From positions 1 to 10,779 of the forward strand of contig CALXAW010000041.1 of the NCBI GenBank assembly GCA_944386375.1: DNA of 10,779 bases, read 5' to 3'. The position numbers were made by a program, and so were the translations under genes. Origin of the DNA: an uncultured Clostridia bacterium (GTDB lineage Bacteria > Bacillota > Clostridia > TANB77 > CAG-508). Shown in pieces: positions 1-6,734 of the stretch (position 1 is its first letter; every line of letters starts with the position of its first letter). The notes beneath the pieces are model-generated. The model did not search any database. It was not told the DNA's origin and saw only the letters and a program-made list of their open reading frames with translations.

Positions 1-1055
1 ATATTATGAGAGTTACTTTAGGTGATGATTATGGAATTGCTTGTTGTGTATCTCCTATGAAAATTGGTAAACAAATGCAGTTTTTTGGAGCAAGAGCAAA
101 TTTAGCCAAAGCTTTGCTTTATGCTATAAATGGAGGTGCAGATGAGATTACTGGAAAACAAGTAACTCCAAGGTATGAGCCAATTACATCAGAATATTTA
201 AATTATGATGAAGTTATGTATAAATTTGATACAATGATGGATTATGTTGCAAAAATTTATATTAAAGCTTTAAATGCTATTCATTATATGCATTATAAAT
301 ATTCATATGAAGCTTTAGAAATGGCTTTACATGATAAAGATGTGCTAAGAACTATGGCTTGTGGAATTGCAGGTTTATCAGTTGTCGCTGATTCTCTTTC
401 TGCAATCAAATATGCAAAAGTTAAAACTGTAAAAAATGAAAATGGACTAGTTGTAGATTATATTATCGAAGGAGATTTTCCTAAGTTTGGAAATGATGAT
501 AACAGAGTTGACCAAATTGCTGTAGATATTGTTAAAATATTTATGAATAAATTGCGCAAATATGCAACATATAGAAATTCTAAACACACATTATCTATTT
601 TAACTATAACTTCTAATGTTGTATATGGTAAAGCTACTGGTAATACACCAGATGGAAGAAAAGCTGGTGCTCCATTTGGTCCTGGTGCAAATCCTTTACA
701 TGGTAGAGATACACAAGGTGCTCTTGCTGTTATGAATTCTATTGCAAAACTACCTTTTGATTCTGCAGAAGATGGTATATCTTATACTTTTTCTATTACA
801 CCAGGTACTTTAGGACATGACAGCCAAACACAAGTTAAAAACTTAGTAAGTATGTTAGATGGATTTTTTGCTCAAACAGGTCATCATATTAATGTTAATG
901 TGTTTGATAGAGCATTATTAGAAGATGCAATGGAACATCCAGAAAAATACCCTCAACTTACTATTCGTGTTTCTGGTTATGCTGTGCATTTTACTAAGCT
1001 TACTAGAGAACAGCAATTGGATGTTATTAGTCGTACTATTCACGAACGTATATAA
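1..1055 (+). CDS. pflB: Pyruvate formate-lyase (formate C-acetyltransferase), C-terminal part, 5' end outside window
   Basis: This glycyl-radical enzyme cleaves pyruvate with CoA to acetyl-CoA and formate in the cytoplasm of anaerobes. The reading frame enters from the left edge (complete codons from position 3), so the ATG at position 6 is an internal methionine and roughly 400 N-terminal residues are missing. Counting from that methionine, the adjacent catalytic cysteines lie at residues 13-14 in the family motif ACCVSPM. The radical glycine is Gly324 in RVSGYAVHF, 25 residues before the C-terminus, as in E. coli PflB. Conserved blocks such as FFGARANLAK, TMACGIAGLSV and TPDGRKAGAPFGPGANP are all present, so the visible part looks intact and catalytic. 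The gene ends two bases before a 126-bp palindromic element. Its activase gene pflA follows on the same strand, so the two are probably co-transcribed or coordinately expressed. Confidence 0.97.
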   Translation, partial: IMRVTLGDDYGIACCVSPMKIGKQMQFFGARANLAKALLYAINGGADEITGKQVTPRYEPITSEYLNYDEVMYKFDTMMDYVAKIYIKALNAIHYMHYKYSYEALEMALHDKDVLRTMACGIAGLSVVADSLSAIKYAKVKTVKNENGLVVDYIIEGDFPKFGNDDNRVDQIAVDIVKIFMNKLRKYATYRNSKHTLSILTITSNVVYGKATGNTPDGRKAGAPFGPGANPLHGRDTQGALAVMNSIAKLPFDSAEDGISYTFSITPGTLGHDSQTQVKNLVSMLDGFFAQTGHHINVNVFDRALLEDAMEHPEKYPQLTIRVSGYAVHFTKLTREQQLDVISRTIHERI

Positions 1056-1057
1056 AA

Positions 1058-1183
1058 CTGTTTCAAAATAATTACACTTTTGGCGTTGTCGAATTACATT
1101 TATAACGCGGTTACGTATACACATACGCGCCCTTGCCTTATAAATATAATTCTCCTAGCCAAAATTTAATTCTTTTGAAACTG
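1058..1183. repeat. 126-bp near-palindromic element between pflB and pflA
   Basis: Almost the whole pflB-pflA gap folds into one long imperfect hairpin. The outer arms are 1058-1084 and 1158-1183 (about 23 of 27 positions complementary, including TTTTGAAAC and GCCAAAA blocks). The inner arms are 1091-1105 and 1138-1152 (14 of 15). The tip at 1107-1130 holds a CGTAT/ATACG stem with an ACAC loop, flanked by GCG/CGC. The tip is much richer in G+C than its surroundings. Possible roles are a miniature inverted-repeat element, an mRNA-processing or stability hairpin setting the pflB:pflA ratio, or an attenuator. No clear target-site duplication is visible. Confidence 0.75.
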
Positions 1184-1192
1184 GTGTTGTGG

Positions 1193-1215
1193 AGGTTTTT
1201 AGGTTTTTAGGTTTT
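1193..1215. repeat. Short tandem octamer AGGTTTTT, about three units
   Basis: AGGTTTTT occurs at 1193-1200 and 1201-1208, followed by AGGTTTT at 1209-1215. It lies directly upstream of the pflA ribosome binding site. Slippage-prone tandem units here could alter leader length, but no function can be assigned from the sequence. Confidence 0.6.
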
Positions 1216-1240
1216 AATTATTAATGAAAGGATAAAATAC

Positions 1241-1969
1241 ATGAAAGAATCATATGCAAAAGTTCATTCTACTGATACTTTTGGTACTGTAGATGGACCT
1301 GGAATACGATATATACTATTTTTACAGGGGTGTTCTTTAAGATGTAAATATTGCCACAATAGAGACACTTGGGATATTTCTGGTGGACAATATCAGTCTT
1401 TAGATGATATTTTTGATAAAATTTTAAAGTATAAAAATTATATGGTTTTTTCCGGAGGCGGTGTTACCGCTTCTGGTGGAGAGCCTTTATTACAGGCTAA
1501 GTTTTTAATTGATTTATTTACCAAATTAAAAAAGGAAAATATTCATACTTGTATAGATACTTCTGGTATGGTTGCTTTAACGCCAGATATAAAAAAATTA
1601 CTTACCTTAACAGATTTAGTATTACTAGATATTAAACATATTGACCCAGAAAAATGTAAAGAACTTGTTGGTACTTCTAACAAATTGGAATTAGAATTTG
1701 CTCAATATTTAAGCAATAATTCTATTCCTATGTGGATTAGACAAGTTATTATTCCTGGAATTACAGATGATGAAAAAGATTTATTAAAATTAAAAGAATT
1801 TATACAAACACTAAAAACTGTAGAAAAAGTGGAGCTACTTCCATATCATACTTTAGGTAAGCATAAATGGACCAAAATGGGCTTTAAATACGAATTAGAT
1901 GGCATACCAGATGCCACTACCAAAGATATAAACCGAGCTAAAGAACAAATCGGAAAGCCATTTTTTTAA
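1241..1969 (+). CDS. pflA: Pyruvate formate-lyase activating enzyme (radical SAM)
   Basis: PflA uses a [4Fe-4S] cluster and S-adenosylmethionine to generate the glycyl radical on PflB. The 242-residue product has the radical SAM cluster motif at Cys31, Cys35 and Cys38 (GCSLRCKYCHN), preceded by the family sequence FGTVDGPGIRY. The SAM-binding GGEP stretch follows in VTASGGEPLLQ. Length is normal for PFL-AE. The ATG at 1241 is preceded by GAAAGGA at a usable distance. No convincing promoter is seen in the 185-bp gap, so transcription probably continues from pflB through the hairpin element. The last eight codons (235-242, EQIGKPFF) and the stop lie inside a dispersed repeat that starts at 1943, so the natural C-terminus appears to have been overwritten. 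The family fold should be complete before that point. Confidence 0.96.
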   Translation: MKESYAKVHSTDTFGTVDGPGIRYILFLQGCSLRCKYCHNRDTWDISGGQYQSLDDIFDKILKYKNYMVFSGGGVTASGGEPLLQAKFLIDLFTKLKKENIHTCIDTSGMVALTPDIKKLLTLTDLVLLDIKHIDPEKCKELVGTSNKLELEFAQYLSNNSIPMWIRQVIIPGITDDEKDLLKLKEFIQTLKTVEKVELLPYHTLGKHKWTKMGFKYELDGIPDATTKDINRAKEQIGKPFF

Positions 1970-2069
1970 CTGCATTTTAAATTTTTTCGTTGGCTTTCCG
2001 TAAATTTGTTCAGGCGCCAAATTTTATGAAATAAAATTTGTGTGCAACGTTGGAGCGTAGCGACTTTTT
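1943..2069 (+). repeat. Dispersed structured repeat, copy 1 (hairpins B and C plus tail)
   Basis: This 127-bp segment matches 10036-10158 at about 90% by eye. Hairpin B pairs GAACAAAT + CGGAAAGCCA (1943-1960) with TGGCTTTCCG + ATTTGTTC (1991-2011), with a TAA bulge on the right arm. Hairpin C is a perfect 10-bp stem, CAAATTTTAT-gaa-ATAAAATTTG (2018-2040). A shared tail, GTGTGCAACGTTGGAGCG-TAGCGAC, follows. The copy begins inside the pflA coding sequence and ends about 10 bp before the stop of the convergent gene at 2080. It therefore fills the whole 3'-to-3' junction. Confidence 0.85.
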
Positions 2070-2079
2070 CTCCAATGTT
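2046..2079. terminator. Possible bidirectional hairpin at the pflA / winged-helix gene junction
   Basis: AACGTTGGAG (2046-2055) pairs with CTCCAATGTT (2070-2079), ten pairs including one wobble, around a 14-nt loop made of the repeat tail. It sits exactly between the convergent genes and abuts the stop codon at 2080-2082. No real U-run follows on either strand, so termination activity is only a guess. Confidence 0.35.
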
Positions 2080-3024
2080 TTACTCTATTCCTAATAGTTT
2101 TAGTTCTACTGTTTTTGCTTTGTATTTGTTTTTTTCTTTGTCTAGTACAAATTCTACCAATGTATCTGTTAGTGTATCTCCATTTTGTTTTAGGTCTGTT
2201 GTAAAATATAGTTTTATTTGTTCTATTTGTAATGCTTTCATTGCAATTACTTTAAATGTTTCTGCCATGTGTTTGTCATCTTCGCATACTAAAATTAATT
2301 GTGGCATAGAATGAAATCCAGAGTCTCCTGGTACAAAATTTTCGTAAAACTCTTTATATTGTTTCATTCTATCTACTAGCTTTTTCTCCCATTCTGGCTC
2401 TCTTCTTATTACTTCAAATATAAATTGTATTGATTTTCTGTTTTTAGTAAGTTTTATTGCTCCTCCACTCGCTTTAAAAGTTTTGCCAGAAATTTTATCT
2501 GTTATAGCAGGTTTTACTATATAACTATCAAAAGCTTTAACTTTTCTTAAATATGCTATAATTACTTGGTTACCAGCTAGCCTCTTTTTTATCATTGGCA
2601 CTGTTTTTGTATTGTCTGATGGTTGCCATTTACATTCTATTTCTTTAGAATTTAATAAATATTTACCCATTTTTTCTAAACAGTATATTCTATATATTCC
2701 CTTTCCCTCTTCTGATGTAAAATAATATCTTGTTAATATTTTAGATTTTACCAATTGTTCTAATTTATTGTTTAATTTATCTTGAGATTGTGGTGCAATA
2801 CCCTTAAATTCTAATAACTGAAATAATTGTCTTGAAGTTATAAACTCAAATTCGTTAACTAATTCTAATATTGCAAAATGAATGTCTGTTATATGCCCAA
2901 TATCTATTTTATGGACTATTTGATTCATAGAAACATATCCATCTTTACCATCAAATGTTTTTATTTCTCCTTCTCTTATTGCAAAAGGTGATACATGTGT
3001 TTTAATTTTGTTGTCTTCAACCAT
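2080..3024 (-). CDS. Winged-helix protein with possible restriction-endonuclease-like C-terminal domain (replication-relaxation-like), function unknown
   Basis: I do not recognise a named gene. The 314-residue product has a short charged N-terminus, then a winged-helix-like region at about 45-120 (ILELVNEFEFITSRQLFQLLE, then NNKLEQLVKSKILTRYYF as recognition helix and wing). A C-terminal alpha/beta region at about 150-280 follows. In it, FIFEVIRRE, a basic helix KKLVDRMKQYKEFYE and the strand PQLILVCEDD recall the layout of the replication-relaxation family, whose C-terminal half resembles a restriction-endonuclease fold. That assignment is inference from pattern, not a confirmed match. There is no signal peptide or membrane segment. 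AAGGAGGA lies 6 nt before the ATG, and the gene starts 19 bp after the S1-domain gene, so both should share the promoter at 3879-3907. Both products look like nucleic-acid binders. Confidence 0.7.
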   Translation of the reverse strand: MVEDNKIKTHVSPFAIREGEIKTFDGKDGYVSMNQIVHKIDIGHITDIHFAILELVNEFEFITSRQLFQLLEFKGIAPQSQDKLNNKLEQLVKSKILTRYYFTSEEGKGIYRIYCLEKMGKYLLNSKEIECKWQPSDNTKTVPMIKKRLAGNQVIIAYLRKVKAFDSYIVKPAITDKISGKTFKASGGAIKLTKNRKSIQFIFEVIRREPEWEKKLVDRMKQYKEFYENFVPGDSGFHSMPQLILVCEDDKHMAETFKVIAMKALQIEQIKLYFTTDLKQNGDTLTDTLVEFVLDKEKNKYKAKTVELKLLGIE

Positions 3025-3043
3025 ATTAATTCCTCCTTAAATT

Positions 3044-3844
3044 TTAAACAACTACCAATTTTATTTTCTTCTTTTCTGGTATAATTTTTTTAATATAAAC
3101 ATTTACATTTTGACCATAGTGCAGATTTTCCATATATTCTGACATTCCTACTAAATTTGGTGCAAGCTCAATAAAAATACCATTTTTATTTTTTTCTGTT
3201 TCTCTAACTATTCCTGTAACCTTTGTTCCTTCTTGAAATTTTTGTGCATTTTCTTCCCATGTACCTAATATTTCTTTATAAGATAAAATAACTTTGCCTT
3301 CGTCTTTATTAATATCTTTTACTATAACTTCTATTTTTTGACCTATTTTTACTCTTTCTGCTGGTGATTTTATTCTTGCAACTGATAAATCTTCTATGTG
3401 AGCTAGTCCAACAATGCCACCACCTATTTCTATAAACACTCCATAAGGTCTTATGTTTTTTACTATACCTTTTATCCTTTGTCCTACTTGTAAATCATTC
3501 TTTACCCAATTTAAAGCATCTTTTTGCACATCTTTTCTAGATAAAATAGCAATATTTTTTTCTAGTTTTTTTACTTTAAATTGAACAAATTTATTTACCT
3601 TTCCCATACATATGCTTTTTCTTGGTAATCCATTATCTCCTGCGTTTATTTCTTCTATTTCGCCTCTAGGTATAATGCCTTGTATTTCGTCACCAAGATT
3701 TATATGTAAATTAAATTCTTCGTCACAACTGTTTACAAAACCTTGTAACACTTCTTCTGTATTTATAAATTTATATATTGTATCTTTTGTTATTTTTTTA
3801 GGCTCATAGTCCCATCCCTCTGGTGTAAATGGTTGCATATTCAT
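3044..3844 (-). CDS. S1 RNA-binding domain protein with three S1-type repeats
   Basis: The 266-residue cytoplasmic protein is built from S1 (OB-fold) repeats. The first is degenerate, at about 29-104 (EEVLQGFVNSC ... NIAILSRKD). The second is canonical, at about 118-190, with VGQRIKGIVKNIRPYGVFIEIGG and GLAHIEDLS. The third is at about 204-266, with GTKVTGIVRETEKNKNGIFIEL. It is much shorter than ribosomal protein S1 and is better described as a small S1-like RNA-binding protein, perhaps acting in translation or mRNA turnover (inference). An AAAGGAG site lies about 11 nt before the first ATG and about 17 nt before the second (Met3), favouring the first. It is the first gene of a two-gene operon with the winged-helix gene. 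A strong promoter lies about 35-60 bp upstream. Confidence 0.88.
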   Translation of the reverse strand: MNMQPFTPEGWDYEPKKITKDTIYKFINTEEVLQGFVNSCDEEFNLHINLGDEIQGIIPRGEIEEINAGDNGLPRKSICMGKVNKFVQFKVKKLEKNIAILSRKDVQKDALNWVKNDLQVGQRIKGIVKNIRPYGVFIEIGGGIVGLAHIEDLSVARIKSPAERVKIGQKIEVIVKDINKDEGKVILSYKEILGTWEENAQKFQEGTKVTGIVRETEKNKNGIFIELAPNLVGMSEYMENLHYGQNVNVYIKKIIPEKKKIKLVVV

Positions 3845-3878
3845 TTGTAAATTTTCTCCTTTATCTTATGTTTTTTAC

Positions 3879-3907
3879 ATTATATATATTATTATGCTTT
3901 TTTTCAA
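3879..3907 (-). promoter_or_regulatory. Sigma-A promoter of the S1/winged-helix operon
   Basis: On the minus strand, TTGAAA (3907-3902) is followed after exactly 17 bp by a perfect TATAAT (3884-3879). Transcription should begin near 3872, leaving a leader of about 28 nt before the ATG at 3844. Confidence 0.8.
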
Positions 3908-3962
3908 GTAATTTATAAATTTTTGTACGAGTTTTTTGGATATTTACTATAAGTTCTATTTT

Positions 3963-3976
3963 AACAAATGTTTGTT
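3963..3976. promoter_or_regulatory. 14-bp palindrome AACAAA-TG-TTTGTT in the divergent intergenic region
   Basis: A perfect palindrome of two 6-bp arms lies between the divergent promoters of the S1 operon and the ATPase gene, about 55 bp upstream of the S1 -35 box. It is operator-like but does not fit the usual Rex (TTGTTAA-type) or LexA (GAAC-N4-GTTC) boxes. In AT-rich DNA, chance cannot be excluded. Confidence 0.35.
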
Positions 3977-4011
3977 GAATCCTACTAACCTCTAATGTAA
4001 AATCTTCAAAT

Positions 4012-4080
4012 CCACAAATAACCGAAAAATAAATCTACAAACAACCGAAAAATTTTGCCACAAATAACCGAAAAATATTG
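4012..4080 (+). repeat. Three 23-bp direct repeats upstream of the ATPase gene
   Basis: Three units begin at 4012, 4035 and 4058, an exact 23-bp period. The conserved 19-bp core is CYACAAAYAACCGAAAAAT, with units 1 and 3 identical in the core and unit 2 differing at two pyrimidine positions. The last 4 bp of each unit vary. Unit 3 runs into the -35 box of the downstream gene. Evenly spaced sites touching a -35 box suggest a cooperative regulator site. They are too short and too regular for a CRISPR array. Confidence 0.75.
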
Positions 4081-4106
4081 TATAATTTAAAAAGTAATGG
4101 TATAAT
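4078..4106 (+). promoter_or_regulatory. Extended -10 promoter of the ATPase gene
   Basis: TTGTAT (4078-4083) is separated by 17 bp from TATAAT (4101-4106), which carries a TGG extended -10 at 4098-4100. The predicted start of transcription is near 4113, just before the ribosome binding site AAAGGAGGG (4117-4125), so the leader is very short. An alternative TATAAT at 4081 lacks a well-spaced -35. Confidence 0.7.
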
Positions 4107-4134
4107 ATAATAAAGTAAAGGAGGGATAAGAGCT

Positions 4135-5409
4135 GTGCAAGATTATAAAAACAGAATTGTAGATAAGATTTTAGAAAAAAAGTTAAAAGGAAAAGGCGCT
4201 GTTTTAATACAAGGGCCAAAGTGGTGTGGAAAGACTACAACAGCTGAGCAAATTTCTAAAAGTATATTATATATGACTAAACCTGATGAAAAAGAGCAAA
4301 ATTTAACATTGGCTGAAATCAATCCAAGTTTACTTTTACAAGGAGATGTTCCAAGATTAATTGATGAATGGCAAATTGCGCCAAAATTGTGGGATGCAAT
4401 AAGGTATGAAATAGACCATAGAAATGCAGAAGGGCAATTTATTTTAACAGGTTCTTCTGTTCCTGCAAAAATGAATAATGTAACTCATAGTGGTACTGGG
4501 CGATTTGCGTGGCTATTAATGAGACCAATGAGTTTATATGAGTCAGGAGAATCAAATGGTCAAGTTAGCTTAGCTGATTTGTTTGATGGAACCAAAAAAA
4601 TAGAAGGAATAAACAATGTAGATATGGAAAAAATTGCTTATTTAGTATGTAGAGGTGGATGGCCAAGAGCAATTTTTATGGAAGAAGAAATAGCTCTTGA
4701 ACAAGCTTATGATTATTATGATGCTGTTGTTAACAGAGATATTTCAGAGTCAGATGGTGTTTCTAGAAATCCAGAAAGAGTAAAAAATCTTATGAGATCA
4801 TATGCAAGAAATATGGGAACGCAAGCATCAAATGATACATTAAAAAGCGATATGATTGCTAATGATTCTACTTCTTTAGATTCAGATACTGTATTGTCAT
4901 ATGTAAATGCATTAAAAAAGATATTTGTAGTAGAAGAATCACCAGCTTGGAATCCAAATTTAAGAAGCAAAACAGCAATAAGAACATCTGATACAAGATA
5001 TTTTATTGATCCATCTATAGCTGTTGCTTCCTTAGGGTTAGGTCCAAAAGATTTATTAAATGATTTGAATACATTTGGATTATTGTTTGAAACATTGTGT
5101 ATAAGGGATTTAAGAATTTATGCCGAAAGTATAAACGGAAAAGTTTATCATTATAGAGATGCTAGTGATTTAGAATGTGATGCTATAATCCATTTAAGAA
5201 ATGGTTCATATGGTTTAATAGAAATTAAATTAGGTGGAGATAGTTTAATAAATGAAGGAGCAAATACTTTAAAGAAATTAGAAAACAAAATAGATATAAC
5301 TAAAATGAATAATCCAGCATTTTTACTTGTTCTTACAGCAACAGGCAAATATGCATATAAAAGAGAAGACGGAGTATATGTAGTTCCAATTGGATGTTTA
5401 AAAAATTAG
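4135..5409 (+). CDS. AAA-family ATPase with DUF4143 domain (AAA_14 type)
   Basis: The 424-residue protein belongs to the widespread AAA_14/DUF4143 family, whose cellular role is not firmly established. The Walker A motif is GPKWCGKT at 27-34. The Walker B motif is RLIDEWQ, with Asp77 and Glu78, and the sensor-like segment FILTGSSVP follows near residue 90. A central helical region contains RVKNLMRSYARNMGT. The C-terminal DUF4143 part ends in an endonuclease-like signature, LECDAII (Glu347, Asp349) followed by LIEIKLG (Glu363, Lys365). All expected motifs are present, so it looks intact. Translation starts at GTG 4135, about 10 nt after a strong GGAGGG, and no ATG is better placed. It is a single-gene unit with its own promoter and upstream repeats, divergent from the S1 operon and convergent with adhE. 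Such genes are often found as solitary, mobile-looking accessory genes. Confidence 0.92.
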   Translation: MQDYKNRIVDKILEKKLKGKGAVLIQGPKWCGKTTTAEQISKSILYMTKPDEKEQNLTLAEINPSLLLQGDVPRLIDEWQIAPKLWDAIRYEIDHRNAEGQFILTGSSVPAKMNNVTHSGTGRFAWLLMRPMSLYESGESNGQVSLADLFDGTKKIEGINNVDMEKIAYLVCRGGWPRAIFMEEEIALEQAYDYYDAVVNRDISESDGVSRNPERVKNLMRSYARNMGTQASNDTLKSDMIANDSTSLDSDTVLSYVNALKKIFVVEESPAWNPNLRSKTAIRTSDTRYFIDPSIAVASLGLGPKDLLNDLNTFGLLFETLCIRDLRIYAESINGKVYHYRDASDLECDAIIHLRNGSYGLIEIKLGGDSLINEGANTLKKLENKIDITKMNNPAFLLVLTATGKYAYKREDGVYVVPIGCLKN

Positions 5410-5420
5410 TATTCAATAGT

Positions 5421-5466
5421 AATGGCTTTAAAACATTTTACTTGTTTAAAATGTTTTAAAGCCATT
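5421..5466. repeat. Perfect 20-bp hairpin between convergent ATPase gene and adhE
   Basis: AATGGCTTTAAAACATTTTA (5421-5440) is followed by a 6-nt loop CTTGTT, then its exact complement (5447-5466). It ends on the first base of the adhE stop codon. It is symmetric and could end transcription from both sides, although no U-run follows it in either direction. On the minus strand it follows a repeat tail (5482-5501), the same order as tail plus hairpin at 10141-10195. Confidence 0.75.
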
Positions 5467-6734
5467 CATAATTGTATAAATATAAAAGTCGCTATGCTCC
5501 GAAATTTGCCATAATAGCTATCTAGCATTATTTGCTTAATTTCACTAACTAACGGTACTCTTGGATTTGCTGTAGTACATTGGTCTTCAAAAGCTCTGTC
5601 TGCTAGCATATCTAATTTGCTTAAAAATTCTTGTTCATTTATACCAGCTTCTTTAAATGTTTTTGGTATATTTAAACTTTGGTTTAGTTCATTTATTGCA
5701 TTTATTAAAGAATTAACTCCTTCTTCTACAGTATTTGCTTTAAGACCAACTTTTTTAGCAAGCTCAGCATATTTTTTATCTGCTATAAAATATTCGTATT
5801 TTGGAAATGATACAAATTTTGTTGGTTTACTACTATTATATTTAATAACATATGGTAATAAAATTGCATTTAATCTTCCATGTGCCATATGAAATTCTGC
5901 ACCCATTTTATGTGCTATAGAATGATTTACACCTAAAAATGCATTTGTAAAAGCCATACCAGCAATTGTACTTGCATTATGCATTTTTTCTCGAGCTATT
6001 TTATTTTCTCCATTTTCATATGCTTCTTTTAAATATTTAAATACTAATTCTACAGCTTTTTCTGCTAGGCCATCTGTAAAATCTGATGCCATATTTGAAA
6101 CATAGCTTTCTATAGCATGTGTTAAAACATCCATACCTGTGTCTGCTGTAACTGTTTTTGGTAAGCTCATAACTAAGTCTGGGTCTATAATTGCAACATC
6201 TGGTGTTAACTCATAATCTGCTAGAGGATATTTTTTATTTTTTTCTTTATCTGTAATAACTGCAAAAGATGTAACTTCTGAACCTGTTCCTGAGGTCGTT
6301 GGAATTGCTACCATTTTTGCCTTTTCGCCAAGTTTGGGAAATTTATAGGTACGTTTACGTATATCCATAAATTTAAGTTTTAATCCTTCTGGGTCTGCAT
6401 CTGGATGTTCATAAAATAGCCACATTCCTTTTGCGGCATCTATTGGGCTACCTCCACCTAATGCTATTATTACATCAGGCTCAAACCTTTGCATAGCAGT
6501 AACACCTTTTTTTATAGTATCAAATGAAGGGTCTGATTCTACCTCACTAAATATTTCTGAATGTACATATTTTTCTCTTTTTCTTAAATGGTATAATATT
6601 TTGTCTACATAGCCAAGTTTTAACATAGATTCGTCTGTTACAATAAACGCTCTTTCTATATCTGGCATTTTTTCTAAATATGCTATAGAACCAGCCTCGA
6701 AATATATTTTTTCTGGAATTTTAAACCATTGCAT
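5466..6734 (-). CDS. adhE: AdhE C-terminal half: iron-dependent alcohol dehydrogenase domain (separate frame)
   Basis: This half reduces acetaldehyde to ethanol with NADH. It carries the GGGSPIDAAK cofactor motif, TSGTGSEVT, and the metal-ligand regions GMDVLTHAIESY and NHSIAHKMG ... HMAHGRLNA, all matching AdhE. The frame that encodes it is open from 6878. The homologous sequence begins at 6827 (GCGSFGGNSTTANV), immediately after the frameshift. I place a possible independent start at ATG 6734 (MQWFKIPEKIYF), because AAAAGGAGA lies 7-8 nt upstream. ATG 6878 has no ribosome binding site and encodes unrelated residues. The last residues, RSIATFIFIQL, derive from a dispersed repeat tail rather than from normal AdhE. 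Whether it is made alone, as a fusion by frameshifting, or not at all cannot be told from sequence. Confidence 0.85.
   Translation of the reverse strand: MQWFKIPEKIYFEAGSIAYLEKMPDIERAFIVTDESMLKLGYVDKILYHLRKREKYVHSEIFSEVESDPSFDTIKKGVTAMQRFEPDVIIALGGGSPIDAAKGMWLFYEHPDADPEGLKLKFMDIRKRTYKFPKLGEKAKMVAIPTTSGTGSEVTSFAVITDKEKNKKYPLADYELTPDVAIIDPDLVMSLPKTVTADTGMDVLTHAIESYVSNMASDFTDGLAEKAVELVFKYLKEAYENGENKIAREKMHNASTIAGMAFTNAFLGVNHSIAHKMGAEFHMAHGRLNAILLPYVIKYNSSKPTKFVSFPKYEYFIADKKYAELAKKVGLKANTVEEGVNSLINAINELNQSLNIPKTFKEAGINEQEFLSKLDMLADRAFEDQCTTANPRVPLVSEIKQIMLDSYYGKFRSIATFIFIQL
5482..5501 (-). repeat. Repeat-family tail fragment at the 3' end of adhE
   Basis: On the minus strand this reads CGGAGCATAGCGACTTTTAT. 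It differs by one or two bases from the tails of copy 1 (GGAGCGTAGCGACTTTTT) and copy 2 (GGAGCGAAGCGACTTTTA). It lies in the adhE frame and encodes RSIATFI near the end of the protein. A long perfect hairpin (5421-5466) follows it on the same strand. Confidence 0.65.

Noticed and set aside
918..1124. Minus-strand open frame over the pflB 3' end and hairpin element
   Set aside because: It is antisense to well-conserved pflB codons and has no initiation signals. It is a shadow of the real gene.
2042..2314. Plus-strand 90-residue frame opposite the winged-helix gene
   Set aside because: It starts in the repeat tail and is antisense to a coherent protein. Its serine/phenylalanine-rich composition is typical of a reverse shadow in AT-rich DNA.
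4012..4080. Possible CRISPR array
   Set aside because: The units are tandem with only about 4 variable bases between 19-bp cores. There are no spacer-length gaps and no cas genes, so this is a direct-repeat or operator cluster.
3992..4219. Hydrophobic minus-strand open frame overlapping the ATPase gene start
   Set aside because: The apparent membrane-like protein is the reverse reading of AT-rich promoter repeats and ATPase coding sequence. It has no ribosome binding site.
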